A stretch of 64,000 nucleotides of DNA from Leifsonia sp052114085 (GTDB taxonomy: Bacteria; Actinomycetota; Actinomycetes; Actinomycetales; Microbacteriaceae). The stretch covers positions 2,480,001 to 2,544,000 of the forward strand of contig NZ_JBFREB010000001.1 of the NCBI RefSeq assembly GCF_052114085.1, in the 5' to 3' direction. Each line of letters starts with the position of its first letter. Position 1 is the first letter of the stretch. A program made the translations under genes and the position numbers. The notes beneath the pieces were generated by a model. It ran no database searches. It had not been told where the DNA came from and saw only the letters and a list, made by a program, of their open reading frames with translations. Below are positions 15,991 to 23,902 of this stretch, piece after piece.

Positions 15991-16369
15991 TGAGGTTGGT
16001 GATGCGCGCCGTGCAGAGCCGGTTGCCCTCCTCATCGCTGACCACGATCTCATGCGACGCGATCGTGCGGCCCAGCCGGATCGCCGTCGCGACGCCGGTC
16101 ACCAGGCCCGATCGCGCGGCCCGGTGGTGCGTCGCGTTGATGTCGACCCCGACCGCGCTCCGTCCGGGGCCGGCGTGGATGACCGCCGCCCACGACCCGA
16201 GCGCCTCGGCGAAAGCGACCGATGCGCCGCCGTGCAGCAGCCCGAACGACTGGCGGTTGCCCTCGACGGGCATCGTCGCGACCACGCGCTCCGCGGACTG
16301 CTCCAGGATGCGCACCCCCATCTTCACGTCGAGCTCACCCAGTTCGATCGTCCAGTCACCGTCGGCCAT
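15968..16369 (-). CDS. paaI: PaaI-type hotdog thioesterase
   Basis: The 133-residue hotdog protein has the PaaI pattern FGLLHGGASVAFAEALGSWAA (helix with catalytic Asn/Asp-Gly region), GVDINATHHRAAR and a closing beta strand. PaaI hydrolyses stalled ring-hydroxylated phenylacetyl-CoA species to rescue CoA. It is transcribed divergently from paaZ (36 bases between starts) and convergently with the dehydrogenase, overlapping it by 23 bases at the stops. No strong ribosome site is visible before the ATG. Confidence 0.88.
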   Translation of the reverse strand: MADGDWTIELGELDVKMGVRILEQSAERVVATMPVEGNRQSFGLLHGGASVAFAEALGSWAAVIHAGPGRSAVGVDINATHHRAARSGLVTGVATAIRLGRTIASHEIVVSDEEGNRLCTARITNLIIDAPAR

Positions 16370-16405
16370 GCGGCCAGCATACGCATCCACTCGAGGAGTC
16401 CTCTC

Positions 16406-18481
16406 ATGATCCTGCCCAGCTACGTCCGCGACGGATGGTGGACGCCCGACGACGTCCTCGGGGCCACCGCCGATGGTGCCGCGGAGAGCGCCGCCGAGGT
16501 GCTCGACGCGTCCACCGGCACCCCGGTCGCCCAGGTGAGCGCGGCCGGGCTCGACCTCGCCGGCGCGCTGGAACACGCGCGCACGGTCGGCCAGCGCTCC
16601 CTCGGCGAGCTCACCTTCCATCAGCGCGCGCTGCTGCTCAAGCAACTCGCGCAGGCCCTCACCGACCGCAAGGACGAACTGTACGAGCTGTCCGCGCAGT
16701 CCGGCGCCACGCGCGCGGACGCGTGGATCGACGTCGACGGCGGCATCGGCGCGCTGTTCACCTACGGGTCGAAGGGACGCCGCGAGCTGCCCAACTCGCA
16801 GGTCGTGCTCGACGGGCCCGCGGAGCAGCTGTCGAAGGACGGCAGCTTCCTCGGCCGTCACGTGTACACACGGCTGCCCGGTGTCGCGGTACAGATCAAC
16901 GCCTTCAACTTCCCGGTCTGGGGGATGCTCGAGAAGCTCGGGCCGTCGTTCCTGGCCGGTCTGCCGACGCTGGTGAAGCCCGCGACGCCGACCGCGTTCG
17001 TGGCCGAGGCCGCGGTGCGCATCATGGTCGAGACGGGCCTCCTGCCGGCAGGCACACTGCAGCTGGTCTGCGGCCAGGTGCCTGACCTGTTCGAGCACCT
17101 GCGGCTGGGCGACCTCGTCGCCTTCACCGGGTCGGCGTCCACCGCCGAGCGGCTTCGCGCGCACGACTCGATACAGACCGGCGGGGTGCGTTTCACCAGC
17201 GAGACGGACTCCATCAACGCATCGGTTCTCGGCACGGATGCAGTGACCGGCACGCCCGAGTTCGACGCGTACGTGAAGGGCCTCGTCGTCGAGCTGACGG
17301 CCAAGTCGGGACAGAAATGCACCGCCATCCGCCGGGCGATCGTCCCGGCCCCGCTCGTCGACGATGTCATCGCGGCGGTCCGCGACCGGATCGCCTCCCG
17401 CGTCGTCCTCGGCGATCCGCGGGCTGAGGGCGTGACGATGGGCCCGCTCGTGTCGCGGACACAGCGCACGGAGGTGCTGCGGCAGGTGTCGCGGCTCGTC
17501 GCCGCCGGCGGCGAGCTGGTGCTCGGCGGGCTCGACCAGCCGACCGTCGTGCGCGCCGACGGAACCACCGGTGCGGCGCCCGAGGGGGCGTTCGTCGCGC
17601 CGGTGCTGCTGCGTTTCGCGGACGCGTGGACCGCGGAAGCGCACACGATCGAGGCGTTCGGACCGGTGGCCAGCATCCTGCCGTATGAGACGGCGGAGGA
17701 GGCTGTTGCCCTGGTCGCACGCGGCGGCGGCTCGCTGGTCACCAGCGTCGCGACGCACGACCCCGAATTCGCGCGGACCTTCGTGCTCGGGTCGGGCGCG
17801 TACAACGGCCGCATCCTCGTGCTGGACCGGGACGATGCGCGCACCTCCACGGGACACGGCTCGCCGATGCCGCATCTGGTGCACGGCGGCCCGGGACGGG
17901 CGGGCGGCGGAGAAGAACTCGGCGGGATCCGCGGGGTGCTGCACCACATGCAGCGGACGGCGCTGCAGGGGTCGCCCGACCTGCTGACGGCGATCACCGG
18001 GGTGTGGCATCCCGGGGCGGCGGCGCGTGCGGGCGCGCAGCATCCCTTCCGCAAGTCGTTGGCGACCCTGAGGATCGGCGACCAGGTGCAGGCCGGCCCC
18101 CGGCGCATCACGCTCGACGACATCGAGGAGTTCGCGACCTCGACCGGCGACACGTTCTACGCGCACATGGATGAGGAGGCGGCGGCTGCGAATCCGTTCT
18201 TCCCGGGCCGTGTGGCGCACGGGTACCTGCTCGTGTCGTGGGCCGCCGGTCTCTTCGTCGACCCGGCGCCGGGTCCAGTCCTCGCCAACTACGGTCTGGA
18301 GGACCTGCGTTTCCTGACGCCCGTCGTCCCCGGCGACAGCATCCGCGTCGCCCTCACCGCGAAGCAGATCACCCCGCGCGAGACGGACGACTACGGCGAA
18401 GTCCGCTGGGACGCCCGCATCACGAACCAGCGCGACGAGGTCGTCGCCACCTACGACGTCCTCACCCTCGTCGCCAAGTAG
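16406..18481 (+). CDS. paaZ: Bifunctional oxepin-CoA hydrolase / semialdehyde dehydrogenase PaaZ
   Basis: The 691-residue protein fuses an aldehyde dehydrogenase (residues 1 to about 530; INAFNFPVWGMLEKLGPS, FTSETDSINASV, catalytic cysteine in AKSGQKCTAIRRA) to a MaoC-like hydratase from about residue 545 (TGDTFYAHMDEEAA, PFFPGRVAHGYL). PaaZ opens the oxepin-CoA ring with the C-terminal part and oxidises the resulting aldehyde with NADP in the N-terminal part. Length and order match the full enzyme. GAGGAG lies seven bases before the ATG. It stands between paaI and the repressor gene, with a strong hairpin after its stop. Confidence 0.95.
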   Translation: MILPSYVRDGWWTPDDVLGATADGAAESAAEVLDASTGTPVAQVSAAGLDLAGALEHARTVGQRSLGELTFHQRALLLKQLAQALTDRKDELYELSAQSGATRADAWIDVDGGIGALFTYGSKGRRELPNSQVVLDGPAEQLSKDGSFLGRHVYTRLPGVAVQINAFNFPVWGMLEKLGPSFLAGLPTLVKPATPTAFVAEAAVRIMVETGLLPAGTLQLVCGQVPDLFEHLRLGDLVAFTGSASTAERLRAHDSIQTGGVRFTSETDSINASVLGTDAVTGTPEFDAYVKGLVVELTAKSGQKCTAIRRAIVPAPLVDDVIAAVRDRIASRVVLGDPRAEGVTMGPLVSRTQRTEVLRQVSRLVAAGGELVLGGLDQPTVVRADGTTGAAPEGAFVAPVLLRFADAWTAEAHTIEAFGPVASILPYETAEEAVALVARGGGSLVTSVATHDPEFARTFVLGSGAYNGRILVLDRDDARTSTGHGSPMPHLVHGGPGRAGGGEELGGIRGVLHHMQRTALQGSPDLLTAITGVWHPGAAARAGAQHPFRKSLATLRIGDQVQAGPRRITLDDIEEFATSTGDTFYAHMDEEAAAANPFFPGRVAHGYLLVSWAAGLFVDPAPGPVLANYGLEDLRFLTPVVPGDSIRVALTAKQITPRETDDYGEVRWDARITNQRDEVVATYDVLTLVAK

Positions 18482-18501
18482 CCGCCGCCCCCCGCCCCCA
18501 T

Positions 18502-18566
18502 CCATCGCTTCCTCACTTAATCCGGGTTTGCCCGGCGTGTCCCCGGATTAACTGAGGAAGCGATGG
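18502..18566. repeat. Dispersed hairpin element family A, copy 1
   Basis: An inverted repeat with 25-base arms, one mismatch, begins CCATCGCTTCCTCACTTAAT and ends with its complement, around a 15-base loop. A second copy with the same arms lies at 44079-44141. Both sit between convergent genes (here paaZ and the TetR gene). It may act as a bidirectional terminator or be a REP-like or MITE-like element. Confidence 0.85.
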
Positions 18567-18581
18567 TGGGCGGGAGGGGGG

Positions 18582-19238
18582 TCAGCGGAGGGCGAGGGCG
18601 AGGATGGTGTCGGCGAGGTCGTCGGGGGTCAGAGGGCCCCGCGGGGTGTACCACTCGGTGAGCGAGTTGATCATGCCGAAGAGGAGGCGGGCGACCACGG
18701 CCGGGTCAGCGTCGGTTCGGAGGGAGCCCTCGTCGCGGGCCTCAGCGACGAGCGCCGCGACCGCGTGGTCGAACGCGCGCCGGCGGGCGAGAGCGGAACG
18801 CTCCACCTCGGTGTTGCCGCGCACGCGCAGCAGCAACGTCACGTACGGCAGCCGGTCGGCGAGCACGCGCACGGCACCGCGGAGCACGTACGCGAGCCGA
18901 TCGGCCGCAGCGCCCTCGGTCGCCTCCGGAGCGCGCAGCACCCCTTCGAGGCCGCCCAGCGCCTCGTCGAGGGCGAGCTGCAGCAGCTCCTCCTTCGACG
19001 CGACGTGGTGGTAGATCGCCGACTTCGAGAGGCCGAGACGCTCGGCGAGCATCCCGATCGAGGTCGCGTCGTACCCATGCTCGTTGAACGCGCTGACGGC
19101 GACTTCGAGGATGCCGCGCTGGTCGTAACCGGGCCGCCCACGCCGCAGCGCATCGGTGCGCACCGCTTCGGTGCGCACCGCTTCGGTGCGCAGCGCCTCG
19201 GTGCTCAGCGCCGCCTCGGTGCTCAGGGCGTCGGTCAT
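18582..19238 (-). CDS. paaR: TetR-family repressor of the phenylacetate genes, PaaR-like
   Basis: The 218-residue protein has a TetR DNA-binding domain (ILEVAVSAFNEHGYDATSIGMLAERLGLSKSAIYHHVASKEELL, about residues 37-80) and an all-helical ligand domain. The first 35 residues are unusual: a tandem repeat of LSTEA/LRTEA/VRTEA units encoded by 15-base repeats. It diverges from paaA with 85 bases between starts, where an 18-bp palindrome lies. In relatives, PaaR releases DNA on binding phenylacetyl-CoA; that ligand is inferred here. The start at 19238 gives the repeat extension; a later start is possible. Confidence 0.85.
   Translation of the reverse strand: MTDALSTEAALSTEALRTEAVRTEAVRTDALRRGRPGYDQRGILEVAVSAFNEHGYDATSIGMLAERLGLSKSAIYHHVASKEELLQLALDEALGGLEGVLRAPEATEGAAADRLAYVLRGAVRVLADRLPYVTLLLRVRGNTEVERSALARRRAFDHAVAALVAEARDEGSLRTDADPAVVARLLFGMINSLTEWYTPRGPLTPDDLADTILALALR
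19151..19228 (-). repeat. 15-base tandem repeats encoding the TetR N-terminus
   Basis: About five imperfect in-frame copies of a 15-base unit, best conserved as TTCGGTGCGCACCGC on the plus strand, encode (L/V)(S/R)T(E/D)A. Copy number in such repeats can vary by slippage without breaking the frame. Confidence 0.75.
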
Positions 19239-19275
19239 CCGCTCAGTCTGGCATGCGAGCCCTCCGTGCGGATAT

Positions 19276-19293
19276 ACTGACCGAACGATCAGT
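19276..19293. promoter_or_regulatory. TetR operator at the paaA / paaR divergent promoter
   Basis: ACTGACCGAACGATCAGT is an 18-bp palindrome overlapping a good -10 hexamer (TATACT, 19273-19278) facing paaA. A repressor bound here would block RNA polymerase directly. The related site at 13149-13166 precedes the thiolase operon. Confidence 0.82.
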
Positions 19294-19323
19294 AAGTATT
19301 GATCCGCGACTGGAGGGTCGACG

Positions 19324-20298
19324 ATGACCACCGCCACCACCGAGACGGACGACGCCGTCGGCCAGGCCCGCTTCGACGAGCTCATCGCCGCCGATTCCCG
19401 TGTCGAACCCCGCGACTGGATGCCCGACGACTACCGCCGCACGCTCATCCGGCAGATGTCGCAGCACGCGCACTCGGAGATCATCGGGATGCAGCCGGAG
19501 GCCAACTGGATCACGCGCGCCCCGAGCCTGAAACGCAAGTCCATCCTGATGGCGAAGGTGCAGGATGAGGCCGGTCACGGTCTCTACCTCTATTCCGCGA
19601 CCGAGACGCTCGGCATCACCCGCGACGAGCTCACCGAGCAGCTGCTCTCCGGCAAGGCGAAGTACTCCTCGATCTTCAACTACCCGACCCTCAGCTGGGC
19701 CGACATCGGCGCGATCGGCTGGCTGGTCGACGGCGCCGCGATCTGCAACCAGGTGCCGCTGTGCCGCTGCTCGTACGCACCGTACGGCCGCGCGATGGTC
19801 CGCATCTGCAAAGAGGAGTCGTTCCACCAGCGGCAGGGCTTCGAGATCCTGCTGTCGCTGACGCGCGGGACCCCCGAGCAGCAGCGGATGGCCCAGGATG
19901 CGGTGGACCGCTGGTACTGGCCGTCGCTGATGATGTTCGGCCCGCCGGACGCCGACTCCCCCAACTCCGCCCGCTCGATGGCATGGAACATCAAGCGCTT
20001 CTCGAACGACGAGCTGCGGCAGCGCTTCGTGGCAATGCTCGTCCCGCAGGCTGAGGCGCTCGGCGTCACCCTTCCCGACCCGGACCTGCGCTGGAACGAC
20101 GAGCGTCAGGCGTACGACCTCGGCCCGATCGACTGGAGCGAACTGCAGGAGATCATCGCCGGTCGCGGCCTGTGCAACGCCCAACGGCTGCAGCGTCGGC
20201 GCGAGGCGCACGAGGAGGGACGCTGGGTTCGGGAGGCGGCAGCCGCGTACGCCGCGAAGCAGGCGGACAAGCGCGCCCACGCGGAGGCCGTCGCATGA
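19324..20298 (+). CDS. paaA: 1,2-phenylacetyl-CoA epoxidase, catalytic subunit PaaA
   Basis: The 324-residue ferritin-like protein has the diiron ligands of PaaA: DEAGHGLYLYSATETLG (E-x-x-H, near residue 80) and CKEESFHQRQGFEI (E-x-x-x-H region). It adds one oxygen atom across the aromatic ring of phenylacetyl-CoA as part of the PaaABCE complex. It is the first gene of a tightly overlapping operon paaABCDE-paaG. TGGAGGGT before the ATG is a good ribosome site. Confidence 0.97.
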   Translation: MTTATTETDDAVGQARFDELIAADSRVEPRDWMPDDYRRTLIRQMSQHAHSEIIGMQPEANWITRAPSLKRKSILMAKVQDEAGHGLYLYSATETLGITRDELTEQLLSGKAKYSSIFNYPTLSWADIGAIGWLVDGAAICNQVPLCRCSYAPYGRAMVRICKEESFHQRQGFEILLSLTRGTPEQQRMAQDAVDRWYWPSLMMFGPPDADSPNSARSMAWNIKRFSNDELRQRFVAMLVPQAEALGVTLPDPDLRWNDERQAYDLGPIDWSELQEIIAGRGLCNAQRLQRRREAHEEGRWVREAAAAYAAKQADKRAHAEAVA

Positions 20299-20612
20299 CC
20301 GCCGAGAGCATGACCACCGAGAGCATGACCACCGAGCCGTGGCCCCTCTGGGAGGTGTTCGTCCGCGCGTCCCGCGGGCTCAGCCACGTGCACGTCGGCT
20401 CGCTGCACGCGCCGGACGAGGAGCTGGCCCTGCGCAACGCCCGCGATCTGTATACGCGTCGCGGCGAGGGCGTCTCCATCTGGGTGGTCCCGTCCGACGC
20501 GATCACCGCGAGCGACCCGGACGCCAAGGGCGCCTTCTTCACCTCCCCCGCAGGCAAGAACTACCGGCACGCCACCTACTACACCGCTGCAGAAGGGGTG
20601 AAGCACCTGTGA
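20295..20612 (+). CDS. paaB: 1,2-phenylacetyl-CoA epoxidase subunit PaaB
   Basis: The 105-residue protein matches PaaB (WPLWEVFVRASRGLSHVHVGSLHAPDEELALRNARDLYTRRGE; SIWVVPSDAI). PaaB bridges PaaAC heterodimers in the complex. The N-terminus holds three in-frame ATGs in a repeated MT(A/T)ESMTTES pattern (20295, 20310, 20325). The first overlaps the paaA stop (ATGA), so it is favoured, but any could serve. Confidence 0.96.
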   Translation: MTAESMTTESMTTEPWPLWEVFVRASRGLSHVHVGSLHAPDEELALRNARDLYTRRGEGVSIWVVPSDAITASDPDAKGAFFTSPAGKNYRHATYYTAAEGVKHL

Positions 20613-21469
20613 CGGACACGCACCTCGACCACTCGCATCTCGACCACGGCCACGGCCACGTCGAACTCAGCGCGGTGACCCTCTCCGAGGAGTTCGTCGC
20701 CTCCGACATCCCGCCGACACCCGCGGTCGCCGAGTACGCCCTCTGGCTGGGCGACGACGCCCTCGTGCTCGCCCAGCGACTCGGTGCGTGGATCACCCGG
20801 GCCCCGGAGCTGGAGGAGGATGTCGCCCTCGCCAACATCGCGCTCGACCTCCTCGGTCACGCCCGCTCGCTGCTCCGCTACGCCGGGTCGGCCTCGGGCC
20901 GCTCCGAGGACGACCTGGCCTACTGGCGCGAGGAGGGCGAGTTCCGCTCAGCGCACCTGTTCGAGCAGCCGAACGGGGACTTCGCGCACACGATCGTCCG
21001 GCAGTTCGCCGCATCCCACTACCTGTACGTGCTGTACGAGCGGCTCCGCGCCTCCGCCGACCCGGTGCTCGCCGGGGTGGCCGCGAAGGCCGTCAAGGAA
21101 GTCGACTACCACCGCGACCACGCCGACCAGTGGATGCTGCGCCTCGCCCTCGGCACCGACGAGTCCCGCCGCCGCACCCTGCGTGCCCTGGAGGACGTCT
21201 GGCCGTACGTCGACGAGCTGTTCTCCGACGACTCGGGAGGGGATGAGTCGCTGCTGGATGCGCTGGACGGCATCGCCGTCCGCCCCTCCACCCTGCGTCC
21301 CGCGTTCGACGCCGACGTGGCCCCGGTGCTCGCGGAGGCGGAATTGGAGCTGCCGCAGGCGTTCCATGCGGCCGGTGGCGGTCGCGGGGGCCGCCACTCG
21401 GAGTACCTGGCGCCGCTGCTCGCCGAGTTGCAGGTGCTGGCACGTCGGCATCCGGGGGCATCATGGTGA
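20609..21469 (+). CDS. paaC: 1,2-phenylacetyl-CoA epoxidase, structural subunit PaaC
   Basis: The 286-residue protein is the ferritin-fold partner of PaaA: YALWLGDDALVLAQRLGAWITRAPELEEDVALANIALDLLGHARSLL and EVDYHRDHADQWMLRLALG. It lacks a redox role and stabilises PaaA. The N-terminus carries a histidine-rich stretch (HLDHSHLDHGHGHVEL, about residues 5-20) not usual for PaaC. GTG at 20609 overlaps the paaB stop (GTGA). Confidence 0.95.
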   Translation: MTDTHLDHSHLDHGHGHVELSAVTLSEEFVASDIPPTPAVAEYALWLGDDALVLAQRLGAWITRAPELEEDVALANIALDLLGHARSLLRYAGSASGRSEDDLAYWREEGEFRSAHLFEQPNGDFAHTIVRQFAASHYLYVLYERLRASADPVLAGVAAKAVKEVDYHRDHADQWMLRLALGTDESRRRTLRALEDVWPYVDELFSDDSGGDESLLDALDGIAVRPSTLRPAFDADVAPVLAEAELELPQAFHAAGGGRGGRHSEYLAPLLAELQVLARRHPGASW

Positions 21470-21945
21470 CCCATCACGCGGACGCCGCGCGGGCGTGGTC
21501 GGCGGCCGCCGCCGTCGTCGACCCGGAGGTGCCCGTCCTCAGCATCGACGATCTGGGCGTCCTGCGCGAGGTGACCGTCTCCGACGACGGCGTCGAGGTC
21601 GTCATCACCCCGACCTACTCCGGCTGCCCGGCGATGGACGCGATCCGCGAGGATGTGGTCCGCGCCCTGTCCGCTGCCGGTTTCGCCGACGTGCGCGTCC
21701 GTCTCGCCCTCTCCCCCGCCTGGACGACCGACTGGATCAGCGCGGCCGGCCGCACGGCGCTCAACGAGTACGGCATCGCTCCGCCTTCGGCAGCGGGCCC
21801 GGTCCGGCTCAGCCTCTCGGTGAAGTGCCCGCACTGCGGCTCCCTCGACACCCGCGAGGTGGCCCACTTCGGTTCGACGTCGTGCAAGGCGCTGTTCGTC
21901 TGCCGCGCCTGCGCCGAGCCGTTCGACCACTTCAAGGCGCTCTGA
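21463..21945 (+). CDS. paaD: PaaD, iron-sulfur assembly factor of the epoxidase
   Basis: The 160-residue protein has an N-terminal MIP18/DUF59 domain (DPEVPVLSIDDLGVLREV, TPTYSGCPAMDAI) and a C-terminal zinc-ribbon-like tail (KCPHCGS near residue 124 and FVCRACAEPFDHFKAL at the end). PaaD is needed in vivo, probably to mature the Fe-S or diiron centres. It starts seven bases inside paaC. Confidence 0.95.
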   Translation: MVTHHADAARAWSAAAAVVDPEVPVLSIDDLGVLREVTVSDDGVEVVITPTYSGCPAMDAIREDVVRALSAAGFADVRVRLALSPAWTTDWISAAGRTALNEYGIAPPSAAGPVRLSLSVKCPHCGSLDTREVAHFGSTSCKALFVCRACAEPFDHFKAL

Positions 21946-21947
21946 GG

Positions 21948-23036
21948 ATGGCGCGCGCCCGCTTCCACACGCTCGCCGTCGCCGAGGTGCGACCGCTCAC
22001 GGCTGCCAGCGTCGAGGTGACCTTCGCCGTCCCTGCGGAGCTGCACGGCGAGTACGACTACCTTCCCGGGCAGCACGTCGCGCTGCGCGCGCACGTCGGC
22101 GGCCGCGAGCTGCGGCGGAGCTACTCCCTCTGCCGTCCGCCGGCCGTCGGCCGGATCAGCGTCGCCATCAAGCGCGACCTGGGCGGCGCATTCTCGACGT
22201 GGGCGACCAGCGAGCTGCGGGCCGGCGACCGGATCGACGTGATGAGCCCGCAGGGGACGTTCACCATCGATCCCGCCCGGACGGCCGGCCACCATATCGT
22301 CGGCATCGCCGCGGGATCCGGCATCACCCCGCTGATGGCACTCGCGGCCGGCATTCTGGCCGACTCCCCGACCTCGCGCGTCTCGTTGGTCTACACCAAC
22401 CGGACGGCGATCGACGTCATGTTCCTCGAGGAGCTGGCCGACCTGAAGGACCGGTATCCGTCGCGTCTCGCCCTGCACCACGTGCTCTCGCGCGAGCAAC
22501 GGTCGGCGCCCCTCCTCTCCGGCCGGATCGACGAGGAGCGGCTGCGGCGGATGCTGGACACGCTGCTCCCGCCGGACTCCGTCGACGAGTGGTTCCTCTG
22601 CGGGCCGTTCGAGCTGGTGCAGCTGTGCCGGGACGTGCTGGAGACGTACGGGGTGGCGCGCGAGCGCATCCACTTCGAGCTGTTCACCACCGGCGAGCCG
22701 GGCGAGGTTCGCGGCGATGTCGGGCGCCCGGTGGTCGTGCACGACGGCGAGCGCACGGCCGAGATCGAGTTCACCCTGGACGGCCTCACCTCGAGCGTGA
22801 CCACACCGGTGGATGCGAACGAGTCGGTGCTGAACGCCGCCCTGCGAGTGCGCCCGGACGTCCCCTTCGCCTGCACCGGCGGAGTCTGCGGCACCTGCCG
22901 CGCGCGACTGATCTCGGGCGACGTGCGGATGACGGAGAATTACGCGCTCGAACCGGACGAGCTGGAACGCGGCTACGTGCTCACCTGCCAGTCGCATCCC
23001 CTGACCGACCGCGTCGTGGTCGACTACGACGTCTGA
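21948..23036 (+). CDS. paaE: 1,2-phenylacetyl-CoA epoxidase reductase PaaE
   Basis: The 362-residue protein has a FAD domain (LRRSYSLCRPP), an NADPH domain (GIAAGSGITPLMALA, FLCGPFELVQ) and a C-terminal plant-type 2Fe-2S ferredoxin with the cysteines of CTGGVCGTC and the final C in LTCQSHPL. It passes electrons from NADPH to the PaaA diiron centre. Only two bases separate it from the paaD stop; GAGG precedes the ATG. Confidence 0.97.
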   Translation: MARARFHTLAVAEVRPLTAASVEVTFAVPAELHGEYDYLPGQHVALRAHVGGRELRRSYSLCRPPAVGRISVAIKRDLGGAFSTWATSELRAGDRIDVMSPQGTFTIDPARTAGHHIVGIAAGSGITPLMALAAGILADSPTSRVSLVYTNRTAIDVMFLEELADLKDRYPSRLALHHVLSREQRSAPLLSGRIDEERLRRMLDTLLPPDSVDEWFLCGPFELVQLCRDVLETYGVARERIHFELFTTGEPGEVRGDVGRPVVVHDGERTAEIEFTLDGLTSSVTTPVDANESVLNAALRVRPDVPFACTGGVCGTCRARLISGDVRMTENYALEPDELERGYVLTCQSHPLTDRVVVDYDV

Positions 23037-23048
23037 GAGGAGCCGCGC

Positions 23049-23819
23049 GTGATCGAACTGGAGATCGCCGACGGGATCGCGCGGGTGACACTGAACGCAC
23101 CCGAACGACTGAATGCGCTGGGTCCGGACGATCTGCGAGCGCTGACCGCCGCGTACACCGAGGCCGAGGCCGCCGGCGTGCGGGCGCTCGTGCTGCGCGG
23201 AGAGGGGCGCGCGTTCTGCGCCGGCCGCGACATTTCCGGGGTGGACCCGGCGACGGACGACGTGAGCGGCTACCTCGATGGGCTGGTCACGCCGTTGCTG
23301 CGGCGAATCGCCGCGTTCCCCGCGCCGACGTTCGCCGCAGCCCAAGGGGCGAGCCTCGGCGTCGGCCTCGGCCTCCTCGTCGCGACCGACGTCGTCTATG
23401 TGACCGAGGATGCGAAGGTCGGCTCACCCTTCGCCGCCCTGGGCGCCGCGCTCGACTCGGGCGGACACTGGCTGCTCGTCTCCCGACTCGGCCCGCAGCG
23501 CGCGCTCGACCTAATCTTTTCCGGGCGGCTGCTCTCCGGAACCGAGGCGGTCGCGGGCGGGCTGTTCTCGCGCGCGCTGCCGTCCTCCGAGGTGCGGGAG
23601 GCGGTGGATGCTGCGGCCGCGGCGGCCGCGTCCGGCGCCACCGAGGCATTCCTGGCGAGCAAACGCATCGTGGCCGGCCTCCGCGACGGCACCCTCGACC
23701 TGTGGGGCTCCGTCGCCGCCGAGAACGCCGCCCAGGCGGCGCTCCGCGACACGAACGACTACCGCGAGGGCTTCCGCGCCTTCCAGGAGAAGCGCAAGCC
23801 GGGCTTCACCGGTTCGTAA
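23049..23819 (+). CDS. paaG: Enoyl-CoA hydratase/isomerase, PaaG-like (oxepin-forming isomerase)
   Basis: The 256-residue crotonase-fold protein starts at a GTG with GAGAGGAG upstream. GRAFCAGRDISG forms the oxyanion hole, and ALDSGGHWLLVSRLG aligns with the PaaG segment PDSGGTWLLPR that holds the catalytic aspartate. PaaG converts the ring epoxide to oxepin-CoA. Its place directly after the epoxidase genes supports that role. The operon ends here; the expected paaK is not found. Confidence 0.88.
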   Translation: MIELEIADGIARVTLNAPERLNALGPDDLRALTAAYTEAEAAGVRALVLRGEGRAFCAGRDISGVDPATDDVSGYLDGLVTPLLRRIAAFPAPTFAAAQGASLGVGLGLLVATDVVYVTEDAKVGSPFAALGAALDSGGHWLLVSRLGPQRALDLIFSGRLLSGTEAVAGGLFSRALPSSEVREAVDAAAAAAASGATEAFLASKRIVAGLRDGTLDLWGSVAAENAAQAALRDTNDYREGFRAFQEKRKPGFTGS

Positions 23820-23831
23820 TGGGCGTTCGTT

Positions 23832-23902
23832 ACCTCGGTCGCAGGCTCCCTCGGCGCTGGGGTCGCGTCACCGCTCCGCGCTGCCTTCAAGCTCCACCGC
23901 GC
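23832..23902. repeat. Dispersed repeat family B, copy 2
   Basis: The first 36 bases are identical to 6359-6394 and the remainder is closely similar with one extra base. It fills the convergent junction between the paaG-like gene and the maltokinase-like gene and encodes the last residues of the latter (VELEGSAER). Confidence 0.85.

Noticed and set aside
15968..18505. An 845-codon minus-strand frame opposite paaZ that runs into paaI
   Set aside because: Only its last 133 codons (paaI) form a protein family; the rest is the shadow of paaZ.
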